DNA from: Flavobacterium foetidum
GTDB taxonomy: Bacteria > Bacteroidota > Bacteroidia > Flavobacteriales > Flavobacteriaceae
Reading direction: 5' to 3'
Assembly (NCBI RefSeq): GCF_004634245.1
Contig: NZ_SJTF01000013.1
Coordinates: forward strand, 101,631 to 165,630
DNA length: 64,000 nucleotides
Below, piece by piece: positions 44,029 to 52,135 of the stretch. How positions within the stretch are numbered: position 1 is the stretch's first letter; each line of letters starts with the position of its first letter. Below the pieces are notes generated by a model, which was not told where the DNA came from, searched no databases, and saw only the letters and a program-made list of their open reading frames with translations. The translations under genes and the position numbers were made by a program.

Positions 44029-45054
44029 TTAGAACAAACCGCCTTGTATAATATTGGTGTTTACCTTGCCAAGATGTTTGTACGCCTTATCCGTTACTTC
44101 ACGACCACGTGGAGTCCGCATGATAAAACCTTCCTGAATTAGAAAAGGCTCGTAGACTTCTTCAATAGTCTCACTACTTTCAGAAACAGCAGTAGCCAAT
44201 GTTGATAATCCAACCGGACCACCTTTAAACTTATTGATAATCGTCAACAAAATTTTATTATCCATCTCATCCAATCCGTGAGCATCCACATTTAAGGCTT
44301 TTAAGGCATAACGAGCAATTTCTAAATCTATAGTTCCATTTCCTTTTATTTGAGCAAAATCTCTTACTCGTCGCAATAAGGCATTCGCTATACGAGGGGT
44401 TCCTCTACTACGGCCAGCGATTTCAATTGCTGCATCCAAATCAATTGGCATTTTCAAAATAGAGCTGCTTCGCTCAACTATAGTAGTTAGAAGCTCAGTT
44501 GTATAATATTGCAAACGAGAAGATATTCCGAAACGAGCACGCATTGGGGCGGTTAACAATCCTGAACGGGTCGTTGCGCCGATTAAAGTAAACGGATTTA
44601 AATTAATCTGAACAGTTCTTGCATTCGGACCCGATTCAATCATGATGTCGATCTTGAAATCCTCCATTGCAGAATATAAATATTCTTCAACAACAGGGCT
44701 TAGTCTATGAATCTCATCAATAAACAAAACATCTCTTTCGTCTAGATTTGTAAGAAGTCCAGCCAAATCACCTGGCTTATCCAACACGGGACCTGATGTA
44801 ATTTTGATTCCTACCTGAAGTTCATTTGCCAAAATATTAGCCAATGTAGTTTTTCCAAGACCTGGAGGGCCATGAAATAAAGCGTGGTCAAGTGCTTCTC
44901 CACGTTGATTTGCCGCTGCGACAAACACTTTTAAATTTTCTAAAACCTGATCTTGCCCGGCAAAATCATCAAATGACAGCGGACGCAGTCTTTTCTCAAG
45001 ATCTAATTCTTCAGAATTATAACCTTTTGTAGTGGGATCTAGATTCTCATTCAT
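44029..45054 (-). CDS. ruvB: Holliday junction branch migration helicase RuvB
   Basis: 341 residues. AAA+ motor that drives branch migration with RuvA. Walker A GPPGLGKTTLAN (about 62-73), Walker B LFIDEIHRL (about 109-117), sensor 1 in TLIGATTRSG (about 155-164), arginine finger region RARFGI (about 171-176) and the C-terminal winged helix with PRGREVTDKAYKHL are all present. It heads the ruvB-P450-queG unit. A -7 element sits immediately next to the ATG, so the mRNA may be leaderless or nearly so. Confidence 0.97.
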   Translation of the reverse strand: MNENLDPTTKGYNSEELDLEKRLRPLSFDDFAGQDQVLENLKVFVAAANQRGEALDHALFHGPPGLGKTTLANILANELQVGIKITSGPVLDKPGDLAGLLTNLDERDVLFIDEIHRLSPVVEEYLYSAMEDFKIDIMIESGPNARTVQINLNPFTLIGATTRSGLLTAPMRARFGISSRLQYYTTELLTTIVERSSSILKMPIDLDAAIEIAGRSRGTPRIANALLRRVRDFAQIKGNGTIDLEIARYALKALNVDAHGLDEMDNKILLTIINKFKGGPVGLSTLATAVSESSETIEEVYEPFLIQEGFIMRTPRGREVTDKAYKHLGKVNTNIIQGGLF

Positions 45055-45058
45055 CCTG

Positions 45059-45066
45059 CAAAGATA
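45059..45066 (-). promoter_or_regulatory. possible -7 element next to the ruvB start codon
   Basis: The minus strand reads TATCTTTG, matching TAnnTTTG, only 4 bp before the ATG at 45054. If used, transcription would begin at or near the start codon. No -33 TTG at good spacing. Confidence 0.35.
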
Positions 45067-45125
45067 TATAAACTTATCAGTTAGAAAAAGAGTAATACCA
45101 TCAGATACATTAATTTTAACGTAAC

Positions 45126-45154
45126 AAAAAAGGCTGCCAAAAACTGACAGCCTT
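45126..45154 (-). terminator. intrinsic terminator of the act-cox operon
   Basis: AAGGCTG (45130-45136) pairs with CAGCCTT (45148-45154), followed on the minus strand by T residues. It lies just after the coxI stop. Confidence 0.88.
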
Positions 45155-45162
45155 AAATATTT

Positions 45163-46965
45163 TTAGTGGTGTAAAACCTGTTCTCCCTCTTTCATTGGTA
45201 CATTTTGCGGTACAAAATCTACATCATGATTTGGGTTACTGTAGTCATACGGCCAACGGTATACATGAGGAATTTCACCTGGCCAGTTACCATGAATATG
45301 TTCTACTGGAGTAGTCCACTCTAAAGTAGTAGATCTCCATGGGTTTTGAACTGCTTTCTTACCGTAGAAAATACTAACAAAGAAATTATACAAGAATACT
45401 AATTGGAACGCACCTCCTACAAGAGCAAATGTTGTAATTAATACGTTAACATTTTGTAAATCGTCAAATAACGGGAAGTTAGTGTTTGTATAGTAACGTC
45501 TTGGAAGACCAGCTAATCCGATAAAGTGCATTGGGAAGAAAACTCCATAAGCACAAACTGCTGTTATCCAGAAGTGAATGTAACCTAAGTTTTTATTCAA
45601 CATTCTTCCGTACATTTTAGGGAACCAGTGGTAGATACCAGCAAACATTCCGTAAAGAGCAGAGATACCCATTACTAAGTGGAAGTGAGCAATTACGAAG
45701 TATGTATCGTGAACGTTGATATCTAAAGTACTATCTCCCAAAATGATTCCTGTTAAACCTCCAGTGATGAAAGTTGAAACCATTCCGATTGAGAACAACA
45801 TTGCAGGGTTGAACTGTAAGTTACCTTTCCATAAAGTTGTAATCCAGTTGAACGCTTTTACAGCAGACGGAATCGCAATCAATAAAGTTGTAAATGTAAA
45901 TACAGATCCTAAGAAAGGATTCATACCTGAAATAAACATGTGGTGACCCCAAACGATAGTAGACAAAAATGCAATTGCAAGAACTGACATAATCATCGCT
46001 CTATAACCAAAAATCGGTTTACGAGAGTTTGTAGCCATAATTTCAGATACAAGACCCATCGCTGGCAAAATTACGATATAAACCTCTGGGTGTCCTAAGA
46101 ACCAGAATAAGTGCTCAAACAATACTGGAGACCCTCCTTGGTAGTGTAAAACCTCTCCTGCGATATAAATATCTGACAAGAAGAATGAAGTACCGAAGCT
46201 TCTATCAAAAATTAATAATAAAGCCGCTGACAATAATACTGGGAATGAAATAACACCAATAATAGCTGTTACGAAAAATGTCCAGATTGTAAGAGGAAGT
46301 CTTGTCATAGACATTCCTTTAGTTCTTAAGTTAAGAACCGTAACAATGTAATTTAAAGATCCCATCAAAGAAGATGCAATGAAAATAGCCATAGATACCA
46401 ACCATAAAGTCATACCCGTTCCAGAACCTGGAATTGCTTGTGGTAAAGCACTTAATGGAGGATAGATTGTCCAACCTGCAGAAGCTGGTCCAGCTTCAAC
46501 AAATAAAGAACATAACATTACTACTGCTGATAAGAAAAACAACCAGTACGAAATCATATTCATGAATCCAGAAGCCATATCTCGGGCTCCAATCTGAAGT
46601 GGAATAAGTAAATTACTAAATGTTCCACTCAATCCAGCAGTCAGTACGAAGAATACCATGATGGTACCGTGAATTGTAACTAAAGCCAGATAAATATCAT
46701 TTGCCATTACACCGTCTGGTGCAAATTTATCTCCTAATAAAACATTAAATATCTTGAAAGACTCTTCCGGCCACGCTAATTGCATTCTAAATAACAAAGA
46801 CATCGCAATACCGATTACTCCCATTACAATACCTGTAATCAAATATTGTTTAGCAATCATTTTGTGGTCTATACTAAAAATGTATTTAGTAATAAACGTG
46901 TCTTTATGATGATGTTCGTGCTCGTGATCGTGTCCGTGATCGTGATCGTGCGCTTCTGCTGACAT
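45163..46965 (-). CDS. cytochrome c oxidase subunit I
   Basis: 600 residues with twelve or more transmembrane helices. Contains the haem a, haem a3 and CuB sites: WFLGHPEVYIVILPAMG (CuB His and cross-linked Tyr), the His pair in WGHHMFISGMNP, and VHDTYFVIAHFHLVMG (haem a3 and a ligands). It reduces oxygen to water at the cytoplasmic membrane and pumps protons. The N-terminus has nine His in residues 6-20, next to Asp and Glu. It is the last gene of the act-coxII-coxI operon. Confidence 0.97.
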   Translation of the reverse strand: MSAEAHDHDHGHDHEHEHHHKDTFITKYIFSIDHKMIAKQYLITGIVMGVIGIAMSLLFRMQLAWPEESFKIFNVLLGDKFAPDGVMANDIYLALVTIHGTIMVFFVLTAGLSGTFSNLLIPLQIGARDMASGFMNMISYWLFFLSAVVMLCSLFVEAGPASAGWTIYPPLSALPQAIPGSGTGMTLWLVSMAIFIASSLMGSLNYIVTVLNLRTKGMSMTRLPLTIWTFFVTAIIGVISFPVLLSAALLLIFDRSFGTSFFLSDIYIAGEVLHYQGGSPVLFEHLFWFLGHPEVYIVILPAMGLVSEIMATNSRKPIFGYRAMIMSVLAIAFLSTIVWGHHMFISGMNPFLGSVFTFTTLLIAIPSAVKAFNWITTLWKGNLQFNPAMLFSIGMVSTFITGGLTGIILGDSTLDINVHDTYFVIAHFHLVMGISALYGMFAGIYHWFPKMYGRMLNKNLGYIHFWITAVCAYGVFFPMHFIGLAGLPRRYYTNTNFPLFDDLQNVNVLITTFALVGGAFQLVFLYNFFVSIFYGKKAVQNPWRSTTLEWTTPVEHIHGNWPGEIPHVYRWPYDYSNPNHDVDFVPQNVPMKEGEQVLHH

Positions 46966-46994
46966 ATATGTGTACTTTAAATTTTCTAAATTAA

Positions 46995-48188
46995 TTATTT
47001 CATAGCAACTTTAGCTACTGCAGCTTTTACAGTATCAACAACTGCTTTTACTGTATCTTCTACTTTTTTAGCCGTACTGTCACCAGTTGGAGCAGCACCT
47101 TCTGCTGGTTTTTCAGCTGCTGCAGCTGCTTTAATATCCTGAGCTAAAGTAGTTTTTTCGCTTAACCATTTTTTATAATCCTCTGGAGTATCAACCACAA
47201 CTTTCATTTGCATATTGTAGTGAGAAGCTCCACAGATTTTATTACATAATAATAAATAATCAAATGTGTAAGGATCTAAAGCTGTACCGCCTTTCGCAAC
47301 TAATTCCACACTTTTTTCTGCTCTCAATTTATTAATTTTCGCTACTTTTTCAACCATAAATGGAAGCTCTCTGTACTCAGCAGTAGTGTAAGTAGGAACA
47401 AAAGCAAATTCAGTAACCATACCAGGAACACAGTTCATCTGTGCTCTAAAGTGAGGAAAGTAAGCAGAGTGCAAAACATCCTGAGAACGCATTTTGAAGT
47501 GAACTTTTTTACCTTTAGGAATGTGTAACTCAGAAACTACAATATCATCTTCAGAGTTTTTATCAGACATATCAACTCCTAAAGTATTTACACCTTCAAT
47601 TAATCTTACGTTAGCTTTTCCTAAAGTATTATCTGCTCCAGCATATCTTGCTGTCCATTTAAATTGCTGAGCGTATAACTCAATTTCGATAACATCTTCA
47701 TCTTTGTCAACAAACATAATATTGTTCCAAGCGTATAATCCATAAAGAATTAAACAAGCTAAAACAACAGATGGAATAATACTCCAAATAGCTTCTAATT
47801 TATTACTATCAGCAAAAAATAGTGCTTTTCTGTCTTTATGTCCTCTGTTTTTAAAAGAAAACCAATATAATAATCCTTGTGTGATAACTTGAACTGTAAA
47901 AATTAACACCCAAGTAATATTCATCAAATTATCTACTAACAATCCATGCTCCGAAGCTGGAGTATGAAGAGCAAGATTTCCCCATTTTAGTAAACCATAT
48001 ATTGTGAAGATATAGATGAAAGCTAAAAAGCCAAATAAAATATATCCCTGAATATTATTATCATTATCAGATGCTATCTGAGAGTCGTCCGTAGTAGATC
48101 CCACCTGAGTAAGATCAAATATCTTGGTCAACTGCCATAAAGCAATCGCTAATAAAACTAAAACTATAATTACCAACAAACTTGTCAT
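46995..48188 (-). CDS. cytochrome c oxidase subunit II
   Basis: 397 residues, long for subunit II. An N-terminal transmembrane helix (about 1-18), a linker, a helix pair (about 50-70 and 80-105, plus 130-155), then the CuA cupredoxin domain with the copper ligands in HSAYFPHFRAQMNCVPGM and LLCNKICGASHYNMQMKVV. No CXXCH is present, so it is not a fused caa3 type. The C-terminal 50 residues are rich in Ala, Lys and Pro and low-complexity. It accepts electrons from the Act complex and passes them to subunit I. It starts 19 bp after actF. Confidence 0.95.
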   Translation of the reverse strand: MTSLLVIIVLVLLAIALWQLTKIFDLTQVGSTTDDSQIASDNDNNIQGYILFGFLAFIYIFTIYGLLKWGNLALHTPASEHGLLVDNLMNITWVLIFTVQVITQGLLYWFSFKNRGHKDRKALFFADSNKLEAIWSIIPSVVLACLILYGLYAWNNIMFVDKDEDVIEIELYAQQFKWTARYAGADNTLGKANVRLIEGVNTLGVDMSDKNSEDDIVVSELHIPKGKKVHFKMRSQDVLHSAYFPHFRAQMNCVPGMVTEFAFVPTYTTAEYRELPFMVEKVAKINKLRAEKSVELVAKGGTALDPYTFDYLLLCNKICGASHYNMQMKVVVDTPEDYKKWLSEKTTLAQDIKAAAAAEKPAEGAAPTGDSTAKKVEDTVKAVVDTVKAAVAKVAMK

Positions 48189-48207
48189 CTGTTTACTTCT
48201 TTAAATA

Positions 48208-49602
48208 TTAATAATGAAAATGTTTACTTTCTTCAATGAAAGGATTTCTTTTTGCCAACAAAGGAGCTTTAGTCAATGCAGTAAATACTACAAAAATAAA
48301 TAAACCTAAGAAGAAAAGGATAGAAGCAATTTCTGGAACCCCAATAAACCATCTCTCTCCAACAGTACCAGGCATAATCATATTAAAGAAATCTACATAA
48401 TGTCCTAGTAAAATAACGATACCAGCCATTACAACAACCCAGTTAAGACGTTTGAAATCTGAATTGATTAAAATTAACAATGGGAAAACAAAATTCATAA
48501 CAACCGCTCCAAAGAAAGGCAAGTTGTACAATTGGATTCTTGTTACGAAATAAGTAACCTCCTCTGGAATATTAGCGTACCAAATCAACATGAATTGTGA
48601 GAACCATAAATAAGTCCAGAATACACTGATACCAAACATGAATTTTGCCAAATCGTGAATGTGACTGTTATTTACATATTCTAAATAACCTTTAGATTTT
48701 AAATAAATAGTTACTAATGCAATTGTTGTAATACCGCTTACAAAGAAAGAAGCAAAAACATACCAAGCAAATAAAGTACTAAACCAGTGAGGATCAAAAG
48801 ACATAATCCAATCCCAAGCCATGATAGATTCAGAAACTATAAAGAAAACTAAGAATCCAGCAGATGCTTTGAAGTTCTTTTTGTAGAACAAATCGTCATT
48901 AGCCTCGTCTTGAGCTAAACAGTTCTTTCTAGAGAAATGACGGTAAATATTCCATCCTAATAAAAAGATAAAAGCTCTAATAATCCAAAATGGGAAATTT
49001 AAATATCCAGATTTACCAGCGATAATTGCATCATAATTAGGGTGTCCTTGTTTTGTTACACCTTCACCTAACCAAACAAAAATGTGGTTAGCATGTAATC
49101 CGCATAATACCAAGATGATAAAGAAAATTACAGAACCAGCCGGTAAATAAGCTGTAATACCTTGCATCACTCTAAACAAAACTGGAGACCAACCTGCCTG
49201 AGCAACTTGTTGAATAGCATAAAATGCTAAAACTCCCATTGAAAGTAGCAAGAAGAAAATACAAGCTACATATAAAGCAGACCAAGGCTTATTCTGCAAC
49301 TGGTGCAATACATGCTCTAAATGTTTTTCGTGTTCATTTGCACCCGAAACTTCATCATGTGCAGCTTTTTTGTGTGAATCATGAGCGCTCTCAGCAGTTT
49401 CATGATGCCCTTCAGCTTTATGAGAACCTTCAGCTGCAGCTTCATGAGAACTTCCATGAGCTCCATGAGCGTCTGCTTCTAGTATTTTTTCAACTTCTTT
49501 TATATCTTTTGGTGCACTTAAAAAACCATACCCAATTCCTAATATACCAACGGCCATTAAGATGATAGAAAAAGTTTTTAATTTACTTGAAAATGTATAC
49601 AT
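48208..49602 (-). CDS. actF: Alternative Complex III subunit ActF
   Basis: About 464 residues from ATG 49602 (the frame is open nine codons further, but this ATG opens the conserved hydrophobic segment). About ten transmembrane helices of the NrfD/ActC-like fold, without cofactor motifs; ActF is the second large membrane subunit of ACIII. Residues 46-100 form a hydrophilic loop with 13 His. The conserved WDWIMSFDPHWFSTLFAWY is recognisable. The gene lies between actE and coxII with gaps of about 20-30 bp. Confidence 0.93.
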   Translation of the reverse strand: MYTFSSKLKTFSIILMAVGILGIGYGFLSAPKDIKEVEKILEADAHGAHGSSHEAAAEGSHKAEGHHETAESAHDSHKKAAHDEVSGANEHEKHLEHVLHQLQNKPWSALYVACIFFLLLSMGVLAFYAIQQVAQAGWSPVLFRVMQGITAYLPAGSVIFFIILVLCGLHANHIFVWLGEGVTKQGHPNYDAIIAGKSGYLNFPFWIIRAFIFLLGWNIYRHFSRKNCLAQDEANDDLFYKKNFKASAGFLVFFIVSESIMAWDWIMSFDPHWFSTLFAWYVFASFFVSGITTIALVTIYLKSKGYLEYVNNSHIHDLAKFMFGISVFWTYLWFSQFMLIWYANIPEEVTYFVTRIQLYNLPFFGAVVMNFVFPLLILINSDFKRLNWVVVMAGIVILLGHYVDFFNMIMPGTVGERWFIGVPEIASILFFLGLFIFVVFTALTKAPLLAKRNPFIEESKHFHY

Positions 49603-49629
49603 ATCTATTACGATCAGTTTGTTCAACAA

Positions 49630-50175
49630 TTATAATTGGCTTTTTAGTTTCAGAACATAGTCAGCAACTAACCAACGTTCGTGAGCACTTAATTGATTTG
49701 CATGTGAACCCATTGCATTTAAACCATAAGTTTCAACATGAAAGATACTTCCTTCAGTGATTTCTCTGTCTTTATAGCTAGGTACTCCAAGAAATTTTTC
49801 TCTTTCAACCAATTTACCTTTACCATTACCAGTCGCTCCATGGCAACTGATACAGTAAATTTCGAAAAGTTCTTTTCCTTTTCCAGAATTTCTCTCAATA
49901 GAATCCAAAGGTGATTTTAAATTAGCTTTTGCTAACTCGTAACCAGCTGTTGAATTTTCATATTCATAAGGTTCATAACCTCTATTAATAGTTCCTTCTA
50001 CAGGAAGCTGTCCTTCTTTTCCTCCTTTAAATACTTTTGCTTCTGCATAAGGCTCGTAAGCAACAGATTCATACATATTTGGGAAATACTGATAGTTTGG
50101 TGCCGAATTATTGTGGCAAGATGAAACTAAAATAGTTATACCAACTAGAAGTGTTATTTTATATATCCTTTTCAT
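49630..50175 (-). CDS. actE: Alternative Complex III subunit ActE (mono-haem cytochrome c lipoprotein)
   Basis: 181 residues. A lipoprotein signal with Cys20 (LVSSC) is followed by a single class I cytochrome c domain: CISCH at 108-112 and a likely Met ligand in LNAMGSHANQLS (about 155). ActE is the mono-haem subunit of ACIII, anchored to the periplasmic face by lipid, and would pass electrons from ActA onward to the oxidase. The gene lies 8 bp after actD. Confidence 0.95.
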   Translation of the reverse strand: MKRIYKITLLVGITILVSSCHNNSAPNYQYFPNMYESVAYEPYAEAKVFKGGKEGQLPVEGTINRGYEPYEYENSTAGYELAKANLKSPLDSIERNSGKGKELFEIYCISCHGATGNGKGKLVEREKFLGVPSYKDREITEGSIFHVETYGLNAMGSHANQLSAHERWLVADYVLKLKSQL

Positions 50176-50183
50176 AGCTACAA

Positions 50184-50708
50184 TTAATTCTTTTCAATTA
50201 CTTTAACTTCAACAGCTCCAGTTCCTTCAAAGAAAGACACTAATTCTGCTTCGTTATTATTTACGGCAACCTCCATTAAAAAATGGTCATCAGTTGTTCT
50301 TACATCTGGATTTTCAGCTTCTTTAAATGGCCATAATCTACTTCTCATATAAAAAGTGATTACCATTAAGTGCGCTGCAAAAAATACAGTCATCTCAAAC
50401 ATAATCGGCACAAAAGACGGCATATTCTGGATGAAACTGAAACTTGGTTTACCACCAATGTCTTGAGGCCAATCATGAATCATGATGTATCCCATCATTG
50501 TCGTAGCAACAGAAATACCAACACATCCGTATAAGAAAGCACATATTGCTAATCTTGTTGGCGCTAATCCCATAGCTTTATCCAATCCGTGAACTGGGAA
50601 TGGAGTAAAAACCTCTTCAATATAATGATGAGCAGCTCTGGTTTTCTTTACTGCATCCATCAAAACGTCATCGTCATTATAAATGGCGTGTATAACTTTA
50701 TTACTCAT
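50184..50708 (-). CDS. actD: Alternative Complex III subunit ActD (DUF3341)
   Basis: 174 residues with two transmembrane helices (about 60-85 and 105-130), the loop GYIMIHDWPQDIGGKPSFSF, and hydrophilic N- and C-terminal regions, the layout of ActD. It has no cofactor motifs. The gene overlaps the end of actC by 8 bp and is followed by actE, in the standard act gene order. Confidence 0.93.
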   Translation of the reverse strand: MSNKVIHAIYNDDDVLMDAVKKTRAAHHYIEEVFTPFPVHGLDKAMGLAPTRLAICAFLYGCVGISVATTMMGYIMIHDWPQDIGGKPSFSFIQNMPSFVPIMFEMTVFFAAHLMVITFYMRSRLWPFKEAENPDVRTTDDHFLMEVAVNNNEAELVSFFEGTGAVEVKVIEKN

Positions 50709-52101
50709 GATGTGAATCTTTATTTGCTCTTTCTCTAATGTAATTATCTCCTGTTCCTTTCAAAATTGTTTTAACCTCCGCCTGAGCAATTACAGGGAAT
50801 GTTCTAGAGTATAATAAAAACAATACGAAGAAGAAACCAATTGTTCCGATGAAAATTCCAATATCTACAAATGTTGGTGAGAACATTGTCCAAGAAGATG
50901 GAAGGTAATCTCTATGTAAAGAAGTAACAATAATTACGAATCTTTCAAACCACATACCGATGTTTACTACAATCGAAATGATGAATGAGAACATGATACT
51001 AGTTCTTAATTTTTTGAACCACATAAACTGAGGAGAGAATACGTTACAAGTCATCATAGACCAGTAAGCCCACCAGTAAGGTCCAGTTGCTCTGTTCAAG
51101 AAGGCATACTGCTCATACTCTACACCTGAATACCAAGCTACGAATAACTCAGTGATGTAAGCTACACCAACAATAGAACCTGTAATCATGATAATGATGT
51201 TCATTAATTCAATATGTTGCAATGTAATGTATGCTTCTAAGTTAGAAACTTTTCTCATAACAATAAGCAAGGTATTTACCATTGCGAATCCAGAGAATAC
51301 CGCTCCAGCAACGAAGTATGGAGGGAAGATTGTGGTATGCCATCCAGGAATTACAGAAGTAGCAAAGTCCATAGATACAATTGTGTGTACCGAAAGTACA
51401 AGAGGAGTTGCCAAACCAGCAAGTACTAAAGATACCTCTTCAAAACGCTGCCAGTCTTTTGCTCTACCGCTCCATCCAAAACTTAAGATAGAATAAACTC
51501 TTTTGTTAAATGGCGTTATAGCTCTATCACGAAGCATTGCAAAGTCAGGTAATAGACCAGTCCACCAGAAAACTAATGAAACTGAAAGATAAGTTGAAAT
51601 CGCGAATACGTCCCAAAGTAATGGTGAGTTAAAGTTTACCCATAAAGACCCAAATTGGTTTGGAATAGGTAAAACCCAGTATGCTAACCATGGGCGTCCC
51701 ATGTGAATGATTGGAAATAGACCTGCTTGAACTACAGAGAAAATGGTCATAGCTTCCGCAGAACGGTTAATAGCCATTCTCCAACGTTGACGGAAAAGTA
51801 ATAATACCGCAGAAATTAATGTTCCAGCGTGACCAATACCTACCCACCAAACGAAGTTAGTGATATCCCAAGCCCAACCAACTGTTTTATTTAATCCCCA
51901 TGTTCCGATACCGGTAGATACGGTGTAAATTATACAACCTAACCCCCAAAGGAAGGCTACTAATGCGATTGTAAATACAATCCACCATTGTTTATTTGCA
52001 GGTCCTTCAACAGGCGCAGCTACATCTACAGTTACATCGTGATATGATTTATCACCTATAACTAAAGGTTTTCTAATGGGTGCTTCGTAATGAGACGACA
52101 T
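50701..52101 (-). CDS. actC: Alternative Complex III subunit ActC (NrfD family, quinol binding)
   Basis: 466 residues with about ten transmembrane helices of the NrfD/PsrC type. ActC is the membrane subunit thought to oxidise menaquinol near the periplasmic face. Landmarks include NKTVGWAWDITNFVWWVGIG, RQRWRMAINRSAEAMTIFSV, IIHMGRPWLAYWVLPIPNQ and WHTTIFPPYFVAGAVFSGFA. The gene has the usual place between actB and actD. Confidence 0.96.
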   Translation of the reverse strand: MSSHYEAPIRKPLVIGDKSYHDVTVDVAAPVEGPANKQWWIVFTIALVAFLWGLGCIIYTVSTGIGTWGLNKTVGWAWDITNFVWWVGIGHAGTLISAVLLLFRQRWRMAINRSAEAMTIFSVVQAGLFPIIHMGRPWLAYWVLPIPNQFGSLWVNFNSPLLWDVFAISTYLSVSLVFWWTGLLPDFAMLRDRAITPFNKRVYSILSFGWSGRAKDWQRFEEVSLVLAGLATPLVLSVHTIVSMDFATSVIPGWHTTIFPPYFVAGAVFSGFAMVNTLLIVMRKVSNLEAYITLQHIELMNIIIMITGSIVGVAYITELFVAWYSGVEYEQYAFLNRATGPYWWAYWSMMTCNVFSPQFMWFKKLRTSIMFSFIISIVVNIGMWFERFVIIVTSLHRDYLPSSWTMFSPTFVDIGIFIGTIGFFFVLFLLYSRTFPVIAQAEVKTILKGTGDNYIRERANKDSHHE

Positions 52102-52135
52102 AATCCTTTATATTGTTTCTTAATTAATAATTTTA

